Assembly: GCA_948567375.1 (NCBI GenBank)
Contig: OX419762.1
Span: 58,298,841-58,362,840, forward strand
From: Lunularia cruciata
Taxonomy: Eukaryota; Streptophyta; Marchantiopsida; Lunulariales; Lunulariaceae
Direction: 5' to 3'
DNA length: 64,000 bases
Positions 1 to 12,226 of the stretch are shown piece after piece (the first letter of the stretch is position 1; the number at the start of each line of letters is the position of its first letter). Both the position numbers and the translations under genes were made by a program. The notes under the pieces were generated by a model, which did no database searches, was not told where the DNA came from, and worked only from the letters and a program-made list of their open reading frames with translations.

Positions 1-1
1 A

Positions 2-3000
2 CTCCTGCAGAAACAAGAAGGGTCATCTCTCAGTCTGAAGGGTAGTCATTCCCCTAGAACTGTTCTGGAGCACGAAGATAGTATGTCTTTGGCAAACTCA
101 ACGTTCACCAGCTCTCTCACCAATATGTCAAACCAGTCCGGAGATGGAGAAGGAGGGCACAGCCAGACAACATCATTGTTCGAGGGAGTTCGCAAGAAGA
201 TGCAAGAATACAAAATTAGAATTTCAGCACAGCAATCCCAAAACGGCGAGCTTCTCCGTGATTTGGAGAGACTCAAGACAGACAAAGAGCAAGCCTTGTC
301 ACTGTGAGTAAAGAAGCTATGTCTAAGGACCTTCTCCGAAAGTTAACTACAGTTACTAACATTACTCGCTCATTGTTAGTCAAAAGAGCTGTTTCACTAG
401 ATTATGAGAAATTCATTGACGGCATTGATATACAATGCCTCCCAATGTTGGCATAATATCCAGCCTCGAAAAAAAAACTCGCAAATCAAGTCAGATAAGT
501 TTAAACTGGTTGGTGCGTAAGACAAATTTGATCGAATTCTGGGGTAACACGCTCATTATAAGTTCTGCTCCCGCCCCCCACAGTCGTGTAAATTCGCAGT
601 GGAGTCCGTTTGCAAACTTAACCATTTTTCTTTGTTGGCAAGAACTCAATTCTTCTCATTGTAGCTTGAACAAACAACTGCCCTGCTACATGTGATAATG
701 GACAGAGAAAGGGACAGGTTCGGGCGGGAGTTAGAGGTTCGAGCTGCTGAATATAAAGCGGCCGTTCAGCACCACCTCTCACTGAACGAGAAGATGGTCA
801 AGGACAAAGAAACTCTCTCTGAGAAGTGCTGCAATCTTGCTGGAATTCTTAGCTCGGTAGAGCTGAAGGTAACTTGATGAAGATGACAGTCAGTCAATTT
901 ATTCACAAAGAGAATGTATGATTAGTCAATTTTACTTGTGTCATGGTAACTTCTTCTACTGTAGAATCGAAAGTTCTGGAAAAGCATGGTAATTTCATTT
1001 CTTGAAAACAAGATCCACTACTATTTGCATTAGATATGCTGTCTCAAGTTTATCCACAAATCAGTAGATTAAACTGTAAGCGTAGTAACCACTTTCTGAC
1101 ACCTTCAGCAGAGATATTGGACATCTTTTGCATACTTCATTTAACCCTCAATTGGTTTCGTGTTGGTGCAGTTTGAAGATAAAGTGAACAGTTTGAAAGA
1201 ACAATATGCGCAGGATCTAAAGAAGGTACACGATATGTTCAAATTTGCAATCTCAACTCAGGAATTCATTTGAGATGCCACCTGCAACAGATTACCTCAA
1301 CCTGATTCAGGTTTCGGCTCCTTTAGCAGTAAATGCAAACAAAAGACTAAAATTCCAATTCGGCAATAATGGTTGTTGATGCATCATCGTAGCCTTCAGC
1401 AAACCTGTTTAAACCATCGTAGCTTCGTTATGTCAAACCGGTGCAGCAAAGGGAGATATGGATAGCAGGAGAGAAACCAAGACGAGAGGCATGGAAAGAG
1501 AGGAAAACTAAAGAGATCAAGGAATTGACGATAAAGGGCTTAGAGCCTCACATTGAAGGCATCAACGAAGTAAGAATCAAAAGATGAGTAAAACATCCTT
1601 GGATAATTATCCATTGGTTTGTGGACAAGAGCTCGAGCTTACGCCATATGCATGAAACTGATACTCTTAACCGCGACATGTCACTGAGTAATTAGTCTGC
1701 ATGTGAACTTGAAGCTCACACAAGCTCGTTACCTTGGACTCTTAGTACCGAAGGAGAAACGTCAAAGACTTTTAATTACAAGACTATCAATGGTTTTTTA
1801 GAAGGATCACCATTTTTCTTGCATTTTGAGTGGAACTTTGAATGTTACCACACTGAATCATGTCAGAAGCACAAGCAAGAAATGAAGAAAATGGAGACGC
1901 GATTTGCTGATGAGGGGCAGAAAAAATTAGAACTCCAGGCCATCCAACATCGCCAAGATACGTGTGACTTACGCAATCGCCTTCTGAAGGTAAATCTTGA
2001 TCGTTGAAACCTTGTACCTTGTACCTTGATACGACCCAATTCATAAGATATAACAACATTTCATAGCAATAACGTGAGCTTCCTGTTAAGAATCTAGCAC
2101 CAACTGAGCTTTCCACAGGAACGAGACGATATCCTGGAGAAGGAGAGAATGGCAGCGCTCACGAGGATAAATGACGTGGCTGAAAAGTACGTTAAATTGC
2201 CAGGACCGTCCATTCTCTGTCAGTACATGTGGAGTGCAAATTAAATGTGCATAGACAGCGGGAAAGAACAGAGCATTACGATTCTAGATACGCTTCTCAG
2301 TTTACCTTAGGAATACAGTGCCCAAGGATGCTCATCAACTTGTAGGACCTGGTCACATAAGATAGACATTAAGAGGGACTCGCTTGAATGAGACTGTCGC
2401 ATTGCAGTAACAGTAGGTTTCGGAGTAGGGAGAGCCACTACAATGCCTTCTTCCTCTCATTGACGGGAAAGGCACCAAGAATGGTAGATTAAATACAGAT
2501 AGTCTGTGACAAAAGTAATGTTGTAAAGAGCTACTCAACATAGTGACGATGACCAGGTATGAACACCAGATAATGCAGCTGCGGATGAGAGTTTCTAGTG
2601 ACGTCGCAGCAGAATTGGAGAAGTTGGAAGAAATCCGGCGCAAAGACAAACAAAATGCTTATGAGATGCTTTTGAAAGTACGAGAAGATGCTAATGAGAG
2701 GTACATACACGCATGCTCATCTTCCCAGTCACAGACAATTAGCATCGTGCCATATAGTGCATTATGCGCAACCTGCATGGAAATTAAAGTGAAGGCGCCT
2801 GGCTATTGTCCAAGAAGATCAAACGCGAAATAGATCGGATTTTGTGACAATTGAGTAGAAGTGATCCATAATCACCTCTTTACGCCGGCCCGAGCTATTC
2901 CCCGGCCATTATCATTGGTAAAGATGAAATCTACCACTGCAGACAAGAAGCTCTTTAGAGGAAGCTCTAGCTATTCCGCGGCTATGGTCATTGTAAACGG

Positions 3001-5171
3001 TGAAATCTTTTACTGCAGACAAGAAGCTCTCAGGAGGAATGTTGAGACTGCTAAGGAAGAGGCGATATCGAAGAAAGACGTCGAGATACGCGCTCTCCGG
3101 TCAGAGTTTGAGAAGCTCAAGAATGACTGGCACACAGGGTTTGATGAGAAGATTCGCCAGGAGATGCAGATCCAAGAGAAGCAGCTGAAAGAAAGGTACC
3201 TTTAAAATTCTAATGGTATAGAGGTTTCTCTGGCAGTGGCAGGTCTGTAGCCGAATGAAGATGCTTAACTCCTCGCACATCTTAGCACTACAAGCATCAT
3301 ACGTTAAAAATTGAAGGGTAACTTTTCAGCGGAGATTCTAGTCTCCTGGTATCTGTGAGGTTACTTGTAAATCTCTTGGTGTTTCCACAAGCAGCTTTTG
3401 GCAGCGGCAGTGGAAAAGTTAATCTTCAAACATATTGCCTCCAACATTTCCATGAAGGTAGGTGCGTGAAGGAACGAGACGAGCAGATTGAGATGATAAT
3501 TGAGAGAATGGAGAATGAAAAGGATGAAGCGATAGCACAGCATCAACAAGAACTGCTCGTGAAAATTGAGAACCTAATGGAAGAAAAGCTGGAATTCATG
3601 AAAAAATTGAAAGAGGTTGAATCAAAATGCGCCAGCCTCTACAAAATGTCCCTCGAGGTATTGCGTGGACTTTGTCTTTTGTCGAATCTTCAACAATATT
3701 AGAGGCTGAAGCTATTATGACATGCATAGGACAACCTAAAACCATCCATGTAATCAAAATAATCGGAGTGATGCATTTATCAAGTGCAGCCTCCTTTTAT
3801 TGCACAAAATTTTAATTCGCTTGTTCCTTCAATATCATAGTCGTTTCCTGACGTCTAAGAGAGTCTGCAAGGATTTGTTACGGTCCAATGTATAATCTCA
3901 AGAGAATATACCTTACACCCTGTGAAAGGCGATCATTCATTATATACCTGGTAATACTATACACGGTAAAACCTGATCGATTTTGATAGGTAAAGGAAAA
4001 GGCCGAGGCTGACCTTGCCAACAAGGATATCCAAGCGACCTCGCTTGAACGAGAAATGTTATCTCAAAGCGATTTAATAGAACAGCTCAAATCTCAGGTT
4101 TGATCACAAGCTCAGAAAATTGCATTAACTAGCTACATCCTCAGCTCATTAAGAAATTAGTGAGGACACCTCACCATACCTTACGCGTTTTCTTTCAACT
4201 TGAATGTCCAGAAGCCTGCCTTACAGATTCAACAAAACAAATCGCAGCAGAGATTGAAACAGTTCTTCCCCGGATGGGCCTGTTTGTCACACAGCAACAG
4301 AGTTAGACGCTCATAAATAGAGCGTAAAGTTCAGTTTCTTAGCTTTTGCCTACCTAACTGAATTTTTCCTGTTTGCGGGTCCTCAGATCAACCAGGAGAA
4401 GAAAAAGTTGAAGGAGCAAGAAAACCACTATGAGCGCCGGCTCGAAAAAGAGCATGATTTACTACAATCGGCTCAACTGGATGTCGAAAGGTGTAACGCG
4501 GAAGCGCAACAAATGCGATTAAGAAAGGTTAGTTAAGTCTCCATATCAGCACTCTTACCGATCAAAGTGCTCATACTTTCCCTTGTTCTTAAGAGAACAA
4601 TGGGGATAACAAATGGCGATCTATAACAATCGTAGAAAAGTTGAGAAAACTTTCATCTCCTGAACCAAGCAAACCCCATTACTTACTCTCTCAACTGGCA
4701 AGTGCCAGATCAATAAGATTAACTAAAGGAGTCCGGAATGCCCGATCTCAAGGTACTAGTACAACAACTGACTTACGGGATATTTGAAAGAATCAGCCGA
4801 AATTGAGTTGATTCTCAGGCCGCTCGTGATGTCTTAATCCTTCATAGTTTGAGTGGAAAGTTTGATTAACTTCGGTTGATCACACGAAGTTAGAATATAA
4901 GAATTGTGGGATTCGTACGTCGTGTGCACAATACATGATCTGTAATTTGTATTTGATAGGAAGGAAGGCTGTAATCAATAAATTTTTCAATTTTTTGCTG
5001 CAGACCAAGGAGTTGGACGAGGTGGAGATACATGTAAGACAAGCAATAGGGAACAAAGATCAAGTCATTTCTGATTTGAGAGAACAACTTCTAGCGGCAC
5101 GCGAGCAGATCCGACACACAGAGCTTCTTTTACAACAGGAGCACATCTCGTTTTCTACTGATCCAGATTGA
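2..5171 (+). CDS. CEP131: CEP131/AZI1-like centriolar satellite protein, 3' part (12 exons)
   Basis: Exons read by hand: 2-303, 706-868, 1172-1225, 1447-1569, 1867-1989, 2119-2186, 2557-2700, 3034-3195, 3462-3657, 3990-4097, 4387-4527, 5004-5171. All join in frame (1752 nt, 583 residues plus stop) with GT/AG borders. The gene enters from the left edge, so the N-terminus is missing. The product is almost all charged coiled coil. The key block is exon 4, where REAWKERKTKEIKELTIKGL matches the conserved CEP131 segment (EKTKKIKEVTVRGLEPEI type), continued in exon 5 by KHKQEMKK. The exon 9 segment CVKERDEQIEMIIERME and the C-terminal exon (TKELDEVEIHVRQAIGNKD) also follow CEP131 order, and the protein ends at about the family's usual C-terminus. 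CEP131 is known from animals as a centriolar satellite/basal body protein needed for cilia; in land plants it would act in the basal bodies of flagellated sperm (inference). AATAAA lies at 5226, 55 bp past the stop. Family call fairly sure; exact splice sites need transcripts. Confidence 0.85.
2893..3044 (+). repeat. 76-bp tandem duplication over an intron 3' splice site
   Basis: Two adjacent copies (2893-2968 and 2969-3044) share agctattccncggc and gcagacaagaagctct at a spacing of exactly 76 bp. The second copy holds the acceptor used before the exon starting at 3034 (gctctcag|gagg). The first holds a decayed twin acceptor (gctctttag|agg). It lies in the intron of the CEP131-like gene. Confidence 0.75.
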
Positions 5172-6947
5172 TAGATTAGTGCTACTTCTGTAAGCATATA
5201 TGGTCTCCGTGTAAAATGTTTGTGAAATAAAATAACGCCTTTGATTATACCTAGAAAATCTGGAATGTCATTCAGCCGATTGATTCAAGAAGTTCCCTAT
5301 GTGGAAAAGTGAGTCAATATCTCATCAGTTAGTGGATATGTGGGATTATTTCTTCTCAAAGTGAAGATTTCAATCTTAGAGCTTAGCTTCGGAGTGAATA
5401 AATGACGAGAAAAAGATTGAATTTCTGTAGGCTACCTCTAGACATGTCTCCTGTTAGCGGGTTAGGAGTTCTTGAACTTCTAACGCGAAAGGCCAAAGAC
5501 AAACCTAGAGCTGCAGATTACGTATGGATGGATGGTGAAGCCATTGATCATTGATATCCCTTGAGCTTCTAAATAGCACGGCATGAGTGCTCGAGTACTG
5601 CTATAAGCTCTAAACTGAAACAAAGACGAAGTATGTGACATGTATGCAATCCATCCGTAGGATCTCAACTACGAAAGCGTAAAAGCACAGGTCGATTCTC
5701 CATACAGCAGTGTGATGTATCGCCGGGGTCTTGAATTTGATAGTTCAATAACCTACTATCCTGTGTTCTATGTGGTCGCCTTTTCCCTATTCTGTAACAT
5801 TTTTGTGTTGACTTACGTAGTAGATCTGACGTACCTGGGAAAGGGAAAGAACGTGCTTGCATCACACTGCAAATCTCGAGCACCGGCACGGCAAGTATGA
5901 TAGAATAGACTGCAGTGCGCCTTAGCATCTATTGCAACAAACCAGAGCAGAAACCACTCACAAAGAAGAGTCACTAAGAGGGGGTTGAAGCAAAGGGCGG
6001 GCCACTTGTAACATGACAATGTCCGTGTAACAAAAACTTGAGCATATTCGGCAACCTCATCTTTGGATCCTTTGTGACCAGGTCCTTCTTTTCCATACTA
6101 CTCCTTGCGAGGTAGCAGTTTCCTGCTTGACTTTGCTAATGGTAGCATTGCCTGTAGGAGCAAATAAAACGTGGGTTGTATAAATCTGCACTTTTGCAAT
6201 TCACCTCGATATCTTGTGGTGCCGGTTGGTGCCATTACGAGCATCCCAAGACAGTTGTATGAATTTGGGGAGTTCTCTCCCAGTCAAAAGACATGGACTC
6301 GAAAGAAATGCAGACAATCAGCAAGAGGTATCAAGGACTTCAATATCAGTTCTCGTATGCCTTACTTTCTCTGCGTAGTGTCACTGTTTTAACCGTGAGT
6401 GTTCATCCTGAAGATATTTCCGAACCAAGTTATACGGTTCGAGGTTGTTAACGTACAACAACAATTTATTGCATTGCACTCTCTCTGGTCATTCGGTACT
6501 TCCATTTTTCAGTTTGCTTCCTGAAAATCACAAGTCTACGTCGCAATAATATTGTAATATATAAATATTTTGAAATATTATTATATAATGTTAATTGCTT
6601 GAAATAAAAATCGCAATGACGTTTATTTCGTTTATACGGCTCTAGACTGAAAATATCGGCAGTGCCCTGTTCTGTACTGCCGTTGAAATAGTAGATGCCG
6701 AGATTCGAAGGATCTAAAGCTGTTTGGGTTGTTTGGTGTGGTGCCAAATCCTCACTCCCACCCCAGATAGAACAACCTTTTAGCTGTTATATGTTGAATC
6801 ACGATGCTATCTTGCTAATATAAATGCCTAACGAAATTTGTATGAAAGATTGTCATACATAGACGTACTTTCGTCCCCTTTTTGGATACTGGCATCTTTC
6901 GGGTACAATTATCCGTATCTGTCGTAAGCTTACTCCATAAATTCCAA
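5172..6947. other. Intergenic flank of CEP131-like gene, no gene seen
   Basis: The base composition resembles the CEP131 exons and introns rather than the AT-rich block to the right. AATAAA at 5226-5231 is a plausible polyadenylation signal for the upstream gene. All reading frames are short and match no family I recognise. An AT-rich patch lies around 6545-6590. Confidence 0.5.
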
Positions 6948-7006
6948 CTAGTTTAGCCCCGTGCATGATGCACAGGGCCAAAAGGACCCGTGAAAACATA
7001 CATAGT

Positions 7007-7035
7007 CCCCCTCCCCACCTTTTGCCCCCGTCCCC
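7007..7035 (-). other. Potential G-quadruplex (minus strand)
   Basis: Four C-runs on the + strand (5, 4, 5 and 4 bases at 7007-7011, 7013-7016, 7025-7029 and 7032-7035) are separated by loops of 1, 8 and 2 nt. The minus strand therefore meets the G4+N1-8 quadruplex pattern. The homologous stretch in the second repeat copy near 59590 is interrupted. Folding is an inference from pattern only. Confidence 0.55.
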
Positions 7036-7194
7036 AACAACAATTCCGTCCGTTGTCCCATCCCCTTCAGTAGTTTCATTCGTTGTCTTAGTCTCCAGAG
7101 ATAGTTTCGTCCATGGTCTCCATCCGTTATCCCCATCCCCAAGAACGTTTACGTCCGTTGTCCCTCGTCCCCTAGGTACCTACCCTAGTAACTA

Positions 7195-7234
7195 GTGATT
7201 GTCGCCTGTTACAAGGGTAACAGGCGACAATCAC
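7195..7234. repeat. Perfect inverted repeat, 18-bp arms, 4-nt loop
   Basis: Left arm 7195-7212 (gtgattgtcgcctgttac), loop aagg, right arm 7217-7234. The arms are fully complementary. The second copy of the surrounding dispersed repeat (near 59770) has only one arm (taggcgacaatca), so the second arm here was added by local inverted duplication. Confidence 0.9.
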
Positions 7235-9989
7235 CTCTTCAAGGTAAGTAAGTTTATATTCTCTTTGTGTTTGTCTGTTCTTCTTCTAGCTGATTAACAA
7301 AAACTGCAGTTTTATATCCAAGTTTCCATGCTACTACTATATTCTATGAGTTATGGGAGCAGAACCCATTCGCAGAACGGGGGATCCAAATCCGCTCAGG
7401 GCTGAACCGATGCAAACCGGACATGGTGAAGCAAGGAAATACATGCAGGAATGGATCCAAACCGAAGCTAAGTTGATTTAAGCAAATAGCAACATTGAAG
7501 GCCACGAAAGTAGGAATCAATAAAGAACATAAACGAAAACTACCGAAAGCAGAAACGAAGATTGATATATTCCATGAGCAGTGGTATGCATGATGTAACA
7601 AAGGAAACGAGCTTTCTCGAGCGATAACAGATGATGCTATTGAAAGCAGTGGAAAACCAGCTAGCAAGTAAGGAGTACATCCCAAAGTAGTAACGAAAGT
7701 ATTGACCACGTATGAAAACATTGTGTTAGTGGATGATGGCTGGCCTTGAACGAAGTGTGACATGATAAGAAAGCATGGTCTATGCTCTATGAGTATATAA
7801 GAATCCCACATCACTAAAAACTACACGGTATTGACTCGCTTGTTCATATACAATAGTAGGACTATTTCCTGCCTGTGAGCTATTTATCTTTCCAGTTTAA
7901 AAGATGAGAATACTAATCATATCGATCAGCAGGACAAATTCTCTCGAAAGTGGAGTAACTTCAGATAACTACTCAAGATCACCTACTGCTACTACAACAG
8001 CCATACCGTATAGCTAAAAGAGGCGAGTTAATTTGAGGTCAATATCACTAACTATGAATTATAGAAAATTTTCCATAGCGGAGGTTCTTACATCACAAAA
8101 CCAAACAAGGATCCATTGTGCATACAAAATCTAGTAGAAACAATTCAAGGTAATCTTCCTTATTGTTTGTTACAATAATGTAAATTGTTTAATCTGATCT
8201 ATAATAATTAAATAAAAACGAAATGAAATATACGTTTGTTGATTGCTTGGGAGAAATTTACAAACTTGTTTGAATGTTTAAGATTCAGACATGAAATTTG
8301 TTGATTGAAATATTTGCACTCCAATATTTGCAACTATCAATATGATTTTTTAGTTTCATATAGAAATTGACACTTTTGAAAATTTTATCTATTCCACCTT
8401 TTTTATTGAATTATGATATTTGAATAAAGAATATTTTTGCTGCCAAGAAAAAGATAAAAGGTGTGAATAGACGTTGTCAATAATGTCCATGTTCATACCT
8501 AAACAAGATGTAGATATGATACCATTAAGCAAATGCGAGGATTTCCAGCCATAGTACAACAGAATTATTTGTCCTTAGATATTAATGGTGATATTAAGAG
8601 GAGTATTGAATAAGATAATCTTATTTTCAAGGTCATTATTGTTAAATAAAAGAAGCAAAATTTTACATTCAACAATGTATCATATCAAGACTAAATCAAT
8701 AGAATATATTCTAATTTGTATCTTTATCAATATCCCTATACTTACTAATGAACTCCAGATCTGCTTACAATAGTAAGTAAGTAAACCTTATTTAGAATAT
8801 TGTGACCTCTATATATATTACTATGAACATATGAGAAAATTGTGACAAAGATCTCAAAACAGGCGTAGATCTTATGGTCGCCTTACAAGAAGAAATGCTA
8901 CTTCTTCAAATCAAGATAGACACTCCAATCAAGACGACTTTAAAATTTCATCAAAAGAGAGGAAACGTCACAAGATGATATTGTGTTGTTCTTGATTCAT
9001 CTTTACCAGATATGATAGTTTTTCTGGTTTCAAAATTTGTATAATTTGCATCAGAATATGAAATACAATAAGCATGCAAGTCTACGGTAGTGGACGGATA
9101 ATATCATAGATTTGAACTTCCCTACAAAGGCTTTCTTGTAGTGGAGTTGAGAGTCATCAACTACAACAATGATTAGGAGAAGATGAGGATGAAGAACAAC
9201 TCTCTCTCTTTTGAAAGAGAGGTAGTATGAGGCAAAAGAAGATAATTGTTATCATAGACAGGAGGATATCTGATTGTTAAATTGGATTTGTATGCCTCTA
9301 ATACGCACTTTTGGGATTGTTTTCAAGATGCAAGTTCTGAACACGGGAGAAGAATAACATTAATGAGATGTGAGTTAGAATTCTTGAAGAAAAGAGAGAA
9401 TTGGGGACTTTGGTTCAATAATTCCATGATCAAAGAGCAAGTGACTCCTATTCTCAGGAATATTGAATTAATTTTAAATATATTCTGCAACAAGCTACCA
9501 CGTGGGAATGGATATCTTTCATGAGTTTGCAAGAGATTATTCATGATTTTCTTGAACTTTTTGAATGAACTTTTTGAATGTGGAATTATTTCTATGCAAA
9601 AAGTAATTTGATTAAAAAGAAGATGAAATATTTTTTTGAATCAATGCCAAAAAAATTAAAATTTTACATGCAAAAAAGAGGAGGTTCTTGTAACTAAGCA
9701 TACGATTACTACGTGTCATGTTGGTAAATCGAGTCTATAAGGCTTTCAGAAATATCACAAGTTTGCACAACACATGGTAGTAAAAGTTAGTATCTTCATA
9801 ATTTTGTAAAATTTAATTTCATGCCATAATCTTTTATGATGATTTTTCTATATATCATTTTTTGATTGATTATATTTTCTGCATGTACAATTCCATGATC
9901 ATGGGCAGTTATTTGGAAATTTTGCAATATATCATTGCAAAATATAGATATCTTCCCATACTGTAAACCATATTTATTAAAATAGAAGG

Positions 9990-10480
9990 AAGACTTGGTG
10001 GAGATGTATTCACTTTCATTGAAGATGAAAATGGATTGACAAATAGATTATTGACTCAACCATGCATGGAACAGGTCTTTTATGGAAGTAAGGTATTCTT
10101 GCAAGATCTTCTTATGTAATACTATTTTTTAATTTACATGTGTATTTATACGTAAATTAATTTATGATATATTCAGAATTTACTGTTTATCTTCTTATTC
10201 TAGAAAATCAACTGAATATTTGGGAGAAAGTAACAGACAGTCCATTTATTTGCAGTTGTGATGATGCATATCTTGAGAGCTCATATAAGTAGATATTATT
10301 TTATAGAAGCTTTAATTTTCTTATTTACAAATTTTTAAATGCGAAAATATGAATAGTAGTAGGTTTTTAAAAATAGCTAATTTCATTTATTCCTTATTGT
10401 GTCCAAGCGGATATTGTTGCACAACTCATGTTCTTGATCATTCTCAAGAATCAATGTGCAAATTGTCCAGTGTTATGGGA
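9990..10480 (+). pseudogene. Possible decayed exons of an unknown gene
   Basis: Two open segments are bounded by splice-like sites. One reads GGDVFTFIEDENGLTNRLLT and ends near a ggaagtaag|gtattc junction near 10093. The next begins after ttattctag near 10203 and reads NIWEKVTDSPFICSCDDAYL before an aagtag junction. A further open piece (ADIVAQLMFLI) follows ccaag near 10410. Spliced together they give a continuous frame, which suggests a relic of an intron-bearing gene. I do not recognise the protein. It could also be a mobile-element ORF or chance. Confidence 0.25.
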
Positions 10481-12192
10481 ATTGAACCAAGCAAAAAAAA
10501 AGCCTGATTCATATCTTGCACAAGAAGGTAAAAAACTGTTTTCATAGAAGATTCTTTGTGTTTCCAAAAAATTTGAGTTTCAATTGATGACAAATGTCTT
10601 AGATAAAGAAATATATAGAGAAGCATTGAAAATTATGAAGCATGGTATGCGTCTACTAAATGTAAAGACGTAGTCTCAACTCATCAATGTTGGAGATTTT
10701 AATAAGGCTATAACATTAGGTTATTATTATTGCTAAATAGATAGTAGCAAATTTATTTGATGATGTCCTTATACGGACGACATTTTGTCTATTGTACATC
10801 CTTGCTCACATGTATGAAAAAAAAGAAACATAAAATAATGTAACCTTTGTTGTAAGATGTTTCAATAGATGCATATCTGCAATTTTTAGTACTTAGTAAG
10901 GTATAACAAATATTGAGTTTTAGCAAGAGTAAATTTTGATAAAAGATCTAAAAGCATTATTCAATAAATTTGTTTTGATTATCAGATGCAGAAATTATAT
11001 TGGCTTATCAATAAATGAGAATTATAACTAGGAGACAGGCTATAAAATCATTCTAGTAAGATATTTATTACCTTGTGAATTCCCTCATAATAAGACTTTA
11101 GTACTGCCTTAACACTATAAGAATGGATAAATAGTATATTAGAAGGTAAAACTAGATGATTATCATATGTCATGCAAGAAAATTACCTTATAGTTGAGCT
11201 TTTTATAAGACAAACTAAGTAGTAGTGATTATTTTGAATTATGGTTCTCCGTAACAAAGTTTGTAGCATGATATTTCAAAATCTCTACATCCTCAAAGTT
11301 TCAAATAAATTTTTATCTATAACATTTTTTTATTATATATATTATATATTATATATATTATATATTTTTGGCTTATTCTACTTCATGTGCACTATATATA
11401 ATTACTTATGATACATTAAAAGAAAATTTCATCAGGAACCATGCGTATGGATATTCTGCATACATTCTATTACGATAAGATCCCAGAACCTCCTAGCATG
11501 TCAGTTTAGTTTCTAGATATCACATTATGTAACCCAATTTTGCCATCTATTAGGTGTATGCCTTAGAATGTGTATGCATTTCTTAATGCATGCACCTTAA
11601 GTATATAGTTTGATGTTGCAAGGAGTTCGATCATGGTACCATATACATGAAAACATATCATATGGAATAAAAGAGGAAGTTCTCTTGGGAGCAATATGAA
11701 CGAGATTATCCTAATCATACGTATTAGGAAAACCCAAAATCATTTCATATGAGATTACCTTTACTTATATGGCTAGTGACAAATATAAAGGAGTACATGC
11801 AATAATCTAGGAGACTAAAGCCACTATAAAAGAGAACAATGCATATCAAGAGTACATTACTTTTGAAGGCATTCACTATATTTGATAATCATAAATCGTA
11901 TCCTTAGTACCAAACACATCAATTCATGCCTAAAGTTGGATGGGGCTTTGGATATTATGGGCCCACATATGGGACTTAAGGACTCAAACATTAGGGCCTT
12001 GGAGATCATATGCCTGAAGACTGGATTTGAAGCCCCAAAGTTGGGAGCTTGTGGCCCTAGAGAATTCTATACTAAGAGCAAGGATAGACTTAGTAATACA
12101 CTTAGTTGAAAAAAGACTGAATAATACCTTAAGTGTTAACAATAATACCCTAAGAGTTGACATGGTACTCAAGAGTTTATGTTTGCAATGAA

Positions 12193-12226
12193 ATTCTTGA
12201 ACAACTAGTCTTAGTTGTTCAAGAAT
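12193..12226. repeat. Perfect inverted repeat, 15-bp arms, 4-nt loop
   Basis: Left arm 12193-12207 (attcttgaacaacta), loop gtct, right arm 12212-12226. It lies in non-coding AT-rich DNA with no downstream gene, so a transcription terminator role is unlikely. Confidence 0.9.

Larger units (their letters stand above)
6948..7264 (+). repeat. C-rich dispersed repeat, copy 1
   Basis: This starts ctagtttagccccgtgcatg and contains several tccgttgtccc-type submotifs. A second copy in the same orientation lies at 59529-59808, with the same order of landmarks: gtgcatgatg, cagggccaaaaggaccc, aacaacaattccgtccg, tagtttcgtccatggtctc, ggcgacaatca. No coding potential. It is not a family I can name. Copy 1 additionally carries a perfect hairpin near its right end and has the denser C-runs. 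Confidence 0.8.

Noticed and set aside
665-705. Alternative start of CEP131 exon 2 at 665 (after ttgtag)
   Set aside because: It gives the wrong reading phase with the donor at 304; the acceptor at 704-705 (gacag|agaaagg) joins in frame.
7344-7814. 156-codon open frame on the minus strand
   Set aside because: No recognisable domain or family pattern, not preceded by a convincing promoter, and lies in degenerate sequence. Treated as chance.
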